DNA of 7,085 nt from Acidobacteriota bacterium (lineage in GTDB: Bacteria > Acidobacteriota > Terriglobia > Terriglobales > Acidobacteriaceae). Positions 1 through 6,586 of the stretch are shown here, one piece after another. Under the pieces are notes generated by a model that saw only the letters and a program-made list of their open reading frames with translations, was not told the origin of the DNA and ran no database searches. The stretch spans positions 1 to 7,085 of the forward strand of contig JAJYSL010000221.1 in the NCBI GenBank assembly GCA_021793595.1, read 5' to 3'. The position numbers were made by a program, and so were the translations under genes. Position 1 is the stretch's first letter; every line of letters begins with the position of its first letter.

Positions 1-773
1 AGCATCAATTCTCGCTGCTCTATCTGAATCCACCCTACGATTTCGAGATGGGCGCCTTCGCCAATCAGCGCATGGAGTACCTGTTTCTTTCACACTGCTA
101 CCGCTGGCTGGTGAATAAAGGCGTCCTTGTCTTTGTCATTCCGCAAAAGGCGATCGACAGTTGCATTGCCATCTTGAGTTCCCACTTCACGAAGATCACC
201 GTCTGCCTCTTGCAGGACCCGGAGTCGGTGAAGTATCGACAGGTGGTCGTGTTCGCCGTGCACAGTAAAGTCGACGCCAGATTGCAGGAAAGCCAACGTC
301 GTTATCTCGAACAGTGCGCCCGTCAACTTGGCTCACTCCAACGCCTGGAAAACGCTCCGCAGTTCGCAGTTCCGCCTACACCTCCAGCCACCATCAAGTA
401 TGGGGGGCTTCCCCTCGATGAGGTGGAGGATTCGTTGCTGAAATCGAATTCATGGATGCAGATCCGTGCCCTCTTCAGCTTCGGGCCTGGCGTCGAGAAC
501 GCTCGACCGCTTACTCCGCTGCACAGCGGTCACGTTGGACTGCTTTGTACGGCAGGGTTGTTGAATGGTGTCTTTGGAGAGGGCGAGGAGCGGCATATCG
601 CTCGCTGGCGTTCGATCAAACACTACGATGAGAAGGTCGAATACGACCCTGAGACCGAAGTCAAAAGCACGATCACCACGGAGCGATTCAGCAATGAACT
701 GGCTCTCGCGTACGAGTCGGGCAAGGTCATGCTCCTGACCGAGACGAACAACGATTCACCCGAGATCACCTAG
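1..773 (+). CDS. DUF6094-type SAM-dependent methyltransferase, 3' part (5' end outside window)
   Basis: The open frame enters from the left edge (first full codon at position 3) and ends at TAG 771-773, giving 256 visible residues. An ATG at 48 is only internal, because coding continues upstream of it. Visible residues 8-15 read LNPPYDFE, the motif IV (N/D-P-P-Y) of amino-methyltransferases that act on adenine or other planar NH2 groups. A segment WLVNKGVLVFVIPQ follows, typical of the strand after motif IV. The SAM-binding motif I would lie upstream and is not in the window. The pattern fits the DUF6094 family (my recollection of the family, not a search), found mostly on conjugative plasmids, integrative elements and phages. 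The substrate is unknown, so I do not assert DNA methylation. The C-terminus looks near natural, although a mobile-element remnant starts less than 100 bp later. The alternative is a generic N6-adenine methyltransferase of a restriction system, which I consider less likely because no specificity or nuclease domain is seen. Confidence 0.72.
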   Translation, partial: HQFSLLYLNPPYDFEMGAFANQRMEYLFLSHCYRWLVNKGVLVFVIPQKAIDSCIAILSSHFTKITVCLLQDPESVKYRQVVVFAVHSKVDARLQESQRRYLEQCARQLGSLQRLENAPQFAVPPTPPATIKYGGLPLDEVEDSLLKSNSWMQIRALFSFGPGVENARPLTPLHSGHVGLLCTAGLLNGVFGEGEERHIARWRSIKHYDEKVEYDPETEVKSTITTERFSNELALAYESGKVMLLTETNNDSPEIT

Positions 774-802
774 CACCCGGACTCCCTCCTCTGGGAAGCA
801 AC

Positions 803-841
803 GGTGAAAAGTGCGGTCCCTGTCTGGTGAAAAGCAGGTCC
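803..841 (+). repeat. Imperfect direct repeat, GGTGAAAAG...GGTCC twice
   Basis: GGTGAAAAG occurs at 803-811 and again at 826-834. Each copy is followed after 3 or 2 bases by GGTCC (815-819 and 837-841), so two 16-17 bp units are repeated with a 23-bp period. Short, spaced, transposase-binding-like direct repeats of this type occur near the ends of some insertion sequences, including the IS21 family. That interpretation is inference, and no istA or istB gene is present. The repeat lies in the 774-861 gap between the methyltransferase and the decayed transposase, where I see no other feature. Confidence 0.6.
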
Positions 842-857
842 GATCGCCGTGCAAGCG

Positions 858-886
858 TTGTCTAATACTACAGTTGTAGATAGATG
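858..886 (+). promoter_or_regulatory. Putative promoter with BlaI/MecI-like operator dyad
   Basis: Positions 868-879 read CTACA-GT-TGTAG, a 5-bp-arm dyad containing TACAnnTGTA, the core recognised by BlaI/MecI-family winged-helix repressors. It sits in the 17-bp spacer between a -35-like TTGTCT (858-863) and a weak -10-like TAGATG (881-886), a position where a repressor would block RNA polymerase. The dyad also overlaps the left inverted repeat of the insertion remnant. No blaI- or blaR-like gene is visible here, so regulation would have to come from elsewhere. A ten-base core can occur by chance, so function is inferred only. Confidence 0.35.
862..873 (+). repeat. Left inverted repeat of the insertion remnant
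   Basis: CTAATACTACAG is a perfect 12-bp reverse complement of 1597-1608. The match stops at the next outer base. Its inner half merges into the CTACA-GT-TGTAG dyad. Confidence 0.6.
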
Positions 887-891
887 ATAAG

Positions 892-1602
892 ATGAAGTCG
901 CTCTGGTTTGCGATTTCTCCGTTCTTTGCCCTGGAGAAGCGGCTGTCTGGATGGAAGCGTGAGTTGTTGCGGGCGCATGGCCTGATTGCAGATTTGTTTG
1001 TGCGCTCAGAGCCTCGTGCGCGCAGTCTGGCGTATTTGCAAGGCCTGTGGAGCGGTTGTGAGCGGAAAAACGGCTGGCAGTTGGCCGAGTGGATGGGCGA
1101 ACCTGCTCCCTATGCGGTCCAGCACCTTTTGGACCGTGCGCGCTGGGACGCGGATCAAGCTCGGGATCGTGTACGCAGTTATGCGCTCGAAGAATGACAC
1201 AGTGCGGACGCGGTGCGGATCGTCGATGAGACGGAGTTCCTGAAGAAGGGCCGTCACTCGGCGGGGGTCAAGCGCCAGTACAGTGGCACAGCCGGACGGA
1301 TCGAGAACGGCCAGGTTGGCGTGTTTCTCTGCTATGGCAGTGACAAAGGCGCGGCGCTGGTGGACCGCGAACTCTATATTCCGCAGGAGTGGGCTGCGGA
1401 TCACGAGCGTCGCCTCGCAGCCGGGATTCCTGAGACTGTCGAGTTCGCCAGCAAGCCTGAGTTAGCAAGGCGCATGATCGGGCGCGCTCTGGACTCTGGC
1501 GCCATGGCGGCCTGGGTTGCAGCCGACGAGGTTTACGGCCACGACAGCAAGTTGCGCCGGTTTCTGGAAGGGCGGCAGATGGCCTATGTGCTGGCCCTGT
1601 AG
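892..1602 (+). pseudogene. IS701-family transposase, C-terminally truncated and interrupted by an in-frame TGA
   Basis: The frame opens at ATG 892, meets TGA at 1195-1197 and continues in the same frame to TAG 1600-1602, giving 237 codons with stops at codons 102 and 237. The two halves are therefore one gene with a nonsense codon, not a frameshift. Family-typical stretches include ERKNGWQLAEW, RIVDETEFLKKGRHSAGV, RQYSGTAGRIENGQVGVFL and ADEVYGHDSKLRRFLE. Asp at codon 112 (VDET) and Asp at codon 212 (ADEVYG) match the first two acids of the DDE catalytic triad. The third acid and about the last 150 or more residues of a usual 400-plus-residue transposase are missing, so the product cannot be catalytic even with readthrough. 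The Gly usually seen after DET in relatives is Glu here, consistent with decay. No strong ribosome binding site precedes ATG 892. The N-terminal 12 or so residues are not typical of the family, and the true start may differ. Confidence 0.88.
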
Positions 1603-1608
1603 TATTAG
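1597..1608 (+). repeat. Right inverted repeat of the insertion remnant
   Basis: CTGTAGTATTAG mirrors 862-873 exactly and supplies the TAG stop of the truncated transposase frame. GTATTAG (1602-1608) recurs directly at 1613-1619, an 11-bp period that may be chance or a repair trace at the deletion or insertion junction. Confidence 0.6.
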
Positions 1609-1668
1609 GAGGGTATTAGTCAGAGCATGGCGTCGGTTTCACGTGCCGACAACATGTCGTGTTGACAG
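1609..1668 (+). other. Short leader before the protease gene with two small inverted repeats
   Basis: The 60-bp gap between the insertion remnant and the protease gene contains GTCGG/CCGAC (1632-1636 and 1646-1650) and CAACA/TGTTG (1650-1654 and 1660-1664), two adjacent 5-bp-stem inverted repeats just before the start. They could fold in the leader, but stems this short are expected by chance. I see no convincing promoter here, so the gene's own promoter may lie inside or have been displaced by the insertion remnant. Confidence 0.2.
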
Positions 1669-2820
1669 GTGTTTGACTTGGAATCTCAGATCAGACTCGG
1701 TCGAATTTTCGGAATCAAAGTAGGGCTGCACTATAGCTGGTTGTTGATCGCACTGCTCATCGTGGTGTCGTTCGCGGCTCATTTCCACGCCAGCTACCCC
1801 CAATGGAGTGACGCTCTAATTGCGGTGTGGGCCCTCTCGACGAGCGCGTTGTTCTTTGCGTCCCTTCTCCTCCATGAACTCGCGCACTCCATCGTTGCCC
1901 GCGCCCATGGTCTACCCGTGCGTGAGATCACCCTCTTTGCTCTGGGCGGCATCTCGCAGATCGAGAAAGAATCCCCCAATGCTGCCACTGAGTTTTGGAT
2001 CGCGATTGCGGGACCTCTGACCAGCGTCATCCTCGGGTCAGCTTGCATGCTTGGGTCAAAGGCTGTAGTTCATCTGGATATCCCCGGGCTTGCGGGTATG
2101 TTGGCAGCTTTGGGCTATATCAATCTTGGGTTGGCTTTCTTTAATATGCTTCCAGGTTACCCAATGGATGGGGGGCGGATCCTGCGGGCATTCATCTGGT
2201 GGAGGACCGGCGATCTAGAACGCTCGACGAGCGCCGCGGCAACCGCCGGGCAAATGGTTGGGATCTTTTTTATCGCCATCGGGTTTCTGACTTTTCTGAA
2301 AGGCGGCGGCTTCAATAGTGCCTGGATCGCATTCATCGGATGGTTCCTGCTGCAGGCTGCCAGAGATAGTTACATCGCGACTTCGCTCAGAAAAATACTC
2401 GGGAGGGTTCGGGTTGGCGACGTTATGGCGCACGACTGTCCAACCGTTGACGGGCGCATCAGCATTCGAGAGTTTGTGGAAAATGAACTTCTACGGACCG
2501 GCCGCCGATGCTTCATTGTTCTTGATAACGGAACTGTCACCGGACTGATCACTCCTCACGAGATTAAGCACACAAATCGCGCAGTATGGGCTGCGACTGC
2601 GTTGACTGCGGTGATGCGACCGCTGAAGAGTATCCGCTTTGTGACTCCAGATACGTCCCTAATAAACGCTCTGGAGGCGATGGCTCACGACGATCTGAAT
2701 CAGCTTCCCGTCATCCTGGATGGGCGCCTGGCAGGAGTGTTGTCTCGATCGGAAGTTGTGGCATATCTGCAAACCCGCGAGGAATTGCAAAATCCGAAGG
2801 GAGATTTCCGCGCCGCCTAG
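1669..2820 (+). CDS. Site-2 protease family membrane zinc metalloprotease (M50) with two CBS domains
   Basis: This 383-residue protein is an intramembrane zinc protease. The zinc-binding HExxH motif is HELAH at residues 69-73, and the second signature NMLPGYPMDGG at 159-169 supplies the ligand Asp167. Hydrophobic segments at about 22-40, 52-68, 110-130, 140-160, 195-212 and 217-232 fit a six-helix S2P core without a PDZ domain. A pair of CBS domains follows (about 246-300 and 312-368), normally sensors of adenosine nucleotides or related ligands. This is the SpoIVFB-like, CBS-bearing branch of the family. Its substrate is unknown, since no sigma or anti-sigma gene is adjacent. The start is uncertain. 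GTG 1669 is the first start after an in-frame TGA at 1663-1665 but lacks a Shine-Dalgarno. TTG 1678 would give MESQIRLGRIFGI, resembling the usual N-terminus, with AGG eight bases upstream. The gene stands alone between the insertion remnant and a convergent gene. Its codons are uninterrupted and all key residues are present, so it is probably functional. Confidence 0.9.
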   Translation: MFDLESQIRLGRIFGIKVGLHYSWLLIALLIVVSFAAHFHASYPQWSDALIAVWALSTSALFFASLLLHELAHSIVARAHGLPVREITLFALGGISQIEKESPNAATEFWIAIAGPLTSVILGSACMLGSKAVVHLDIPGLAGMLAALGYINLGLAFFNMLPGYPMDGGRILRAFIWWRTGDLERSTSAAATAGQMVGIFFIAIGFLTFLKGGGFNSAWIAFIGWFLLQAARDSYIATSLRKILGRVRVGDVMAHDCPTVDGRISIREFVENELLRTGRRCFIVLDNGTVTGLITPHEIKHTNRAVWAATALTAVMRPLKSIRFVTPDTSLINALEAMAHDDLNQLPVILDGRLAGVLSRSEVVAYLQTREELQNPKGDFRAA

Positions 2821-2882
2821 ACCACGAGCGCCTCACCGCCGCGAACTCAGAAACGGCATAATACCGACGCAACCAGCATCGT

Positions 2883-5800
2883 TCAAACTTGTCCAGATCC
2901 GCCGACGGAGCTTTCCGCTCGTTCCTGCAGAAGTAAATCCAACCTGTAACCAGCGCGTTTTGCCGTCTGCATTGCTGCTTCCAACGCGCGAGTGATATCG
3001 AGAATTGCGATTTCCGTTTCGGCACGCTTTGTCCTGTCGTCTTTTGTCACAAGATCAAGAAGGCGAGGTAAAGAATTCCACCACAGAAGCTGTTCATAGG
3101 CTTCTTGATTGAAGTACTGATAACCGTCCGCCTCATGCAGACCGGTCAGCCAGATTACATCTGGATCAGTCCAGCGAATTTCTGGTGCATTGTTTGTATT
3201 GGCCAGCAAGATTCTTATGCGTGCTGCCGCCCTGTACCCCTCCTCGCCGTTAAGCCCGAGCGAGCTGAACACCTGAGACAATGCAGTGCGCATGTAAAGC
3301 CGGTCGAAGACCTCGGTGGCATCTTCTTTTGGAAGCATGTCAGAGAAGGCTCGGAAAAGACACCAGGCTACGACCGGCGCCCACGCTGAACCCGGATGAC
3401 CGCCCGGACTGGGACCGCGATCTGTAACGCGCAAATCCAGTGCTGCCCCTTGGGCAACAATTTTCTCCAGTTGCGGAACCTTCGTCGCCGCAAACAATAA
3501 GTTCGAATAAGTCTGTGCCGCCTCGACCATAGTAGAAGGCTTCGTTGAGCGATCAGGAGCCCCGGCTTTCCAGCTTGCCGAGATTCCCTGTTGGGATTGG
3601 AGTTGGTCGTTATTGATCGCTGCGCTCGCCTCAAGAAAGAACAGTTCTGCGCGATTCTTCAGGGCATCAATCGTCTTGTCACTCTGCCCCGAAGCCTGGA
3701 TCCCCGACGACGTTGTCAACGTTGGCGCTACTCCAAATTCTTCGACGTCGCCGGCAACGCGGCCTAGCAACTCCGGATTCAGCGCATAACGCAGTGCTTC
3801 ATGCACTGGGCGCAACTTGAGCTTAGCCAACTCATCTTCAAGACTCCATATCCCGGTCCCAGTCAACTCGTCGCATAATAGCTCCCACGGATGTTCGTCA
3901 CTGGAACGTAGTATCCGCCAATGCTGAAAGACATGGTATTGATACGCCCGCAAATGGATGCGGAGACCGCGATCCCTGACTTCCGTCGAGTGCCGCAGGT
4001 AGTGAAGACCGGTCGCGGTATCCTGAAAAGCAAGAATCAATCCATCGCCAGCGGCAATTTCGAGCGACTGGTATAGATTTGTCTGGTACAGCGCACCGGA
4101 ATCTTTGTCCGCACGAGCTGCCGATCGATTCAACGTTCCTTCTGTGCTCGCATACTTGTTGTGGTAGACGACTAATGCTTTGCGATCGCCCAGCCGATTC
4201 GAATAGGCAAACACATTCTCATCGATGGCGCCGTTATCCATATAAAAGTCGAACAGTGCGAAGTTCACGCTTTCGGCAAATAGGGCTCGATCCCTCAGCA
4301 GCGGAGCAATTTCTCGTTGGTGCCGCTCAACCAGATACTCGTTGGGAGTCTCTTCATAACGCGGCCTCTTGTACTCCATGCCATACTTTTCCGTAAAGGC
4401 CTCAATCTGCCCATGGCCAAACATTGGCAGTCCGGGTAACGTCGCCATCACGGTGCACACGCCGAAATATTTGTCTCCAGTTCCGAATTGATCGATGGCA
4501 GTTCTTTCATCTGGATTGCTCATGAAGTTGACATAGCGCTTGAGGATATCCGGGTCGAATTCAATTGTGTTTTTTATCACTGAGCGGTATTTTTCGTTTT
4601 CCTCGTCGCGCAACATGTTCATGAACGCACTGTTGTAGACGCGATGCATACCCAGCGTTCGCACGAAATAGCCTTCCAGCAGCCAGAATGCTTCCGCCAG
4701 CAGAAGCGTTCCGGGAACCTCCGCGGCAACGCGATCCACCACTTCCCGCCAGAATTCCTGGGGCATCAATGTGTCGAACTGCTCCTGAGTCATGCTGGAC
4801 TCCGCCCGCGATGGAATCGCTCCTCCGCTGCCTGGGAGTGGAAACCAGAGTCTCTGCACCTGCCGTCGCGCCAGGGTCATCGCGGCATCGAAACGGATGA
4901 TGGGGAACAGCCGGGCTACGTGCAGGATGGTCTGGATGACCTGTTCACGGACATCCGCACGCAAATAGTTCAGCTGTGCCGTGTCATTCCAGGGGAAGCT
5001 AGTCCCATCGTTACCGTGGTAAATGTATCCGATATGTCCGGAGGCGTTGTCCCGTCGCCGAAACACTACTGCGGCATCGCTGCGGTCATAGTAGCGGTCA
5101 TCAATCTTGATCTCGACCCTTGGATCATGCGAAAGATCCGGTCCATTGAAACTATACGCAAAGGGCAAATCGCCCCGAGACAGGAAGCGTTCTGGATGAT
5201 TGATCACCCACTCGGAATCGATGCCGAAATGATTCGGAACCATGTCGCTTGCGAGTCGAATGCCATGCATCGCTGCCCGATGTTGCAAATTGCGATACGC
5301 AAGATCACCGCCGAGATCATCTGCAATCCTGTAACCTTCTAGCGAGTAAGCAGAGGCCGCAGCTTCTGACTGGCCGCAAAGCTGCTTGATCATCCGCGAA
5401 GCACGGCTGCGCTCCCAGACTCCGATCAGCCACAGTGCATTGATGCCGCGGTAGGCCAATAAGTTCAATTCTTCGTCCGGAATCTGATCCAGCCGCTCGA
5501 TGGCTCGGCCATATTGTCTTGACATCTGCGCGAGCCATACATGGGTGCTCTTCGCAATCATCACCACATTCGGCATCCAGTCGAGATCCTGACTGAACCG
5601 TTCGTACTCAGCGTCGATGACCCGCTGTGTCGCAGACCGATCGTAAACGGGGACTTCCGATGTCTTCCCCATCTGGAACATGTTCTGTTGTCCATGTTGC
5701 GACGGTGGATGAAACCGCATCCAGATTGCGATTTCCTCTTCCTTTAGTACATCGGCTGCCAACAGCACCTTGGAAAATTTCTCGCCCAGGAAACGCGCCC

Positions 5801-6479
5801 AGTTTTGCCGAATCCACGCCAACTGTCCATTCAGGGAGTTCGGCGCTGCTACGACAGGCGCGCGTAACAGGTCGAGCAAATTCCCATGTCCCATTTCTGT
5901 CGCCGGACGTGTTGCGAAATAGCTGCCAAGTTCCCCCATCACCTGTTTGTAAGCGGTACTTTCGGCCAACCGGGTATCGTCAAAGAGTTCACGGAACGGC
6001 TGAAACGCAGGATTCTGGTTCGCCAGCCAGAGCAGGATAAGTTCTTCAAGGACCGCCTCGCGATGCAGCAGGCCATCCGTGGAACCTTCCAGCCATTCCT
6101 CGAGGCTAACTTGTCCACGATAGATGGCGACCGAGGGAAACTCCTGCACAAAGCCATGCAGCAATTTGTCCAGGTCCTCTTCGCCTATTCGCGCGGCAAA
6201 CCAATCAAGTGCGGCCCTTGTCACCTCCGGATCTTGGTCGCGACGGTATTTCGCCACCAATGCATGGCTCACCTCGTCAATCAGTCCCATTGCGAACAGC
6301 GATCCCGGATGAACGATCTGTGACGGATCGTTTCCGGGGGCGCGTACTGCATTCATCCGATAGGCAAAATCGCGACAGGCACCCAGGTCAGCGAAGATGA
6401 CATTGCCGACAAAGCTGAAAAGGACATCGCTGACCCGGTAGCGATCGCGAGCATTGCGCGAAATGTGGAATTCCATCAT
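2883..6479 (-). CDS. Large GH13 (alpha-amylase clan) glycoside hydrolase or transglycosylase, 1198 residues
   Basis: The centre (about residues 335-760) is a GH13 TIM barrel. Region I is DMVPNH (Asp412-His417) and region II is IRFDAA (Arg529, nucleophile Asp531). Region III is LLLAEAFW (acid/base Glu596) and region IV is SNPDER (Asp657, transition-state stabiliser). GLPMFGHGQIE (683-693) takes the place of the GxPxxYxGxE loop. All three catalytic acids are present, but the usual His before the region IV Asp is Pro656, so this is not an ordinary alpha-amylase. Residues 1-330 form a mostly helical N-terminal region, beginning HISRNARDRYRVSDVLFSF, that I recognise only as recurring in similar long bacterial proteins annotated alpha-amylase. 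Residues 860-1198 match no domain I know. No signal peptide or membrane segment is seen, so it probably acts on cytoplasmic alpha-glucans (glycogen or maltodextrin), although reaction and substrate are unproven. Two tandem ATGs (6479 and 6476) follow AAGGAA at 6488-6483; the second ATG has the better spacing. It is convergent with the protease gene and has no glycogen-gene neighbours in the window. Confidence 0.88.
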   Translation of the reverse strand: MMEFHISRNARDRYRVSDVLFSFVGNVIFADLGACRDFAYRMNAVRAPGNDPSQIVHPGSLFAMGLIDEVSHALVAKYRRDQDPEVTRAALDWFAARIGEEDLDKLLHGFVQEFPSVAIYRGQVSLEEWLEGSTDGLLHREAVLEELILLWLANQNPAFQPFRELFDDTRLAESTAYKQVMGELGSYFATRPATEMGHGNLLDLLRAPVVAAPNSLNGQLAWIRQNWARFLGEKFSKVLLAADVLKEEEIAIWMRFHPPSQHGQQNMFQMGKTSEVPVYDRSATQRVIDAEYERFSQDLDWMPNVVMIAKSTHVWLAQMSRQYGRAIERLDQIPDEELNLLAYRGINALWLIGVWERSRASRMIKQLCGQSEAAASAYSLEGYRIADDLGGDLAYRNLQHRAAMHGIRLASDMVPNHFGIDSEWVINHPERFLSRGDLPFAYSFNGPDLSHDPRVEIKIDDRYYDRSDAAVVFRRRDNASGHIGYIYHGNDGTSFPWNDTAQLNYLRADVREQVIQTILHVARLFPIIRFDAAMTLARRQVQRLWFPLPGSGGAIPSRAESSMTQEQFDTLMPQEFWREVVDRVAAEVPGTLLLAEAFWLLEGYFVRTLGMHRVYNSAFMNMLRDEENEKYRSVIKNTIEFDPDILKRYVNFMSNPDERTAIDQFGTGDKYFGVCTVMATLPGLPMFGHGQIEAFTEKYGMEYKRPRYEETPNEYLVERHQREIAPLLRDRALFAESVNFALFDFYMDNGAIDENVFAYSNRLGDRKALVVYHNKYASTEGTLNRSAARADKDSGALYQTNLYQSLEIAAGDGLILAFQDTATGLHYLRHSTEVRDRGLRIHLRAYQYHVFQHWRILRSSDEHPWELLCDELTGTGIWSLEDELAKLKLRPVHEALRYALNPELLGRVAGDVEEFGVAPTLTTSSGIQASGQSDKTIDALKNRAELFFLEASAAINNDQLQSQQGISASWKAGAPDRSTKPSTMVEAAQTYSNLLFAATKVPQLEKIVAQGAALDLRVTDRGPSPGGHPGSAWAPVVAWCLFRAFSDMLPKEDATEVFDRLYMRTALSQVFSSLGLNGEEGYRAAARIRILLANTNNAPEIRWTDPDVIWLTGLHEADGYQYFNQEAYEQLLWWNSLPRLLDLVTKDDRTKRAETEIAILDITRALEAAMQTAKRAGYRLDLLLQERAESSVGGSGQV

Positions 6480-6482
6480 AGT

Positions 6483-6488
6483 TTCCTT
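6483..6488 (-). promoter_or_regulatory. Ribosome binding site of the GH13 gene
   Basis: On the minus strand AAGGAA precedes the tandem ATGs. The AGG core is 5 bases from the ATG ending at 6477 and 8 bases from the ATG ending at 6474. The longer spacing is more usual, so translation may begin at the second Met. Confidence 0.6.
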
Positions 6489-6512
6489 GCAATGCGGGGT
6501 GTGGGGTACGGT

Positions 6513-6541
6513 CTAATAGGGCTGATCGTAAACAGTGACAC
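6513..6541 (-). promoter_or_regulatory. Putative promoter of the GH13 gene
   Basis: On the minus strand GTGTCA (6541-6536) and TATTAG (6518-6513) are separated by exactly 17 bases. Each matches the sigma-70 -35 and -10 consensus at four of six positions. Transcription would start near 6505, giving a leader of about 25-30 bases that contains the Shine-Dalgarno. The match is modest and other placements are possible. Confidence 0.3.
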
Positions 6542-6586
6542 CTGGCGAGTACACGGCGACATACCAGATACTCTATGCCCATGCTA

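Larger units (their letters stand above)
862..1608 (+). mobile_element. IS701-family insertion sequence remnant bounded by 12-bp inverted repeats
   Basis: CTAATACTACAG (862-873) and CTGTAGTATTAG (1597-1608) are perfect reverse complements and enclose a 747-bp segment filled by a broken IS701-type transposase gene. IS701-family elements are usually about 1.3-1.5 kb, so about half is missing. The right repeat starts inside the last codons of the fragment, so the element appears to have lost everything between the second catalytic Asp and its right end. IS701 elements favour YTAR targets, and both outer tetranucleotides, CTAA (862-865) and TTAG (1605-1608), fit YTAR. They are not identical, so I cannot show a target-site duplication. 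The element cannot move by itself. An intact relative elsewhere in the genome could in principle move it if the repeats are the true ends. Confidence 0.7.

Noticed and set aside
774..857. CRISPR-like array from the GGTGAAAAG copies
   Set aside because: There are only two imperfect 16-17 bp units with a spacer of about 6 bp, which is incompatible with CRISPR repeat and spacer lengths.
1195..1212. Programmed frameshift joining two transposase frames, as in some insertion sequences
   Set aside because: Both halves are in the same frame (892 and 1213 differ by a multiple of three), so a nonsense codon explains the break.
1006..1404. 132-residue minus-strand open frame across the transposase remnant
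   Set aside because: The opposite strand aligns clearly to IS701 transposase; this is its antisense shadow.
858..1612. Target-site duplication flanking the insertion remnant
   Set aside because: Outer flanks (TTGT on the left, GAGG on the right) do not match, and the YTAR-like tetranucleotides CTAA and TTAG are not identical.
2821..2882. Bidirectional rho-independent terminator between the convergent genes
   Set aside because: I found no GC-rich stem followed by a T-run on either strand; the best candidate, CGG-CATAATA-CCG, is only three base pairs.
4644..5342. 232-residue plus-strand open frame inside the GH13 gene
   Set aside because: It is antisense to the conserved GH13 barrel, is rich in Arg, Pro, His and Cys, matches no family I know and has no ribosome binding site. 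It is a shadow of a GC-rich gene.
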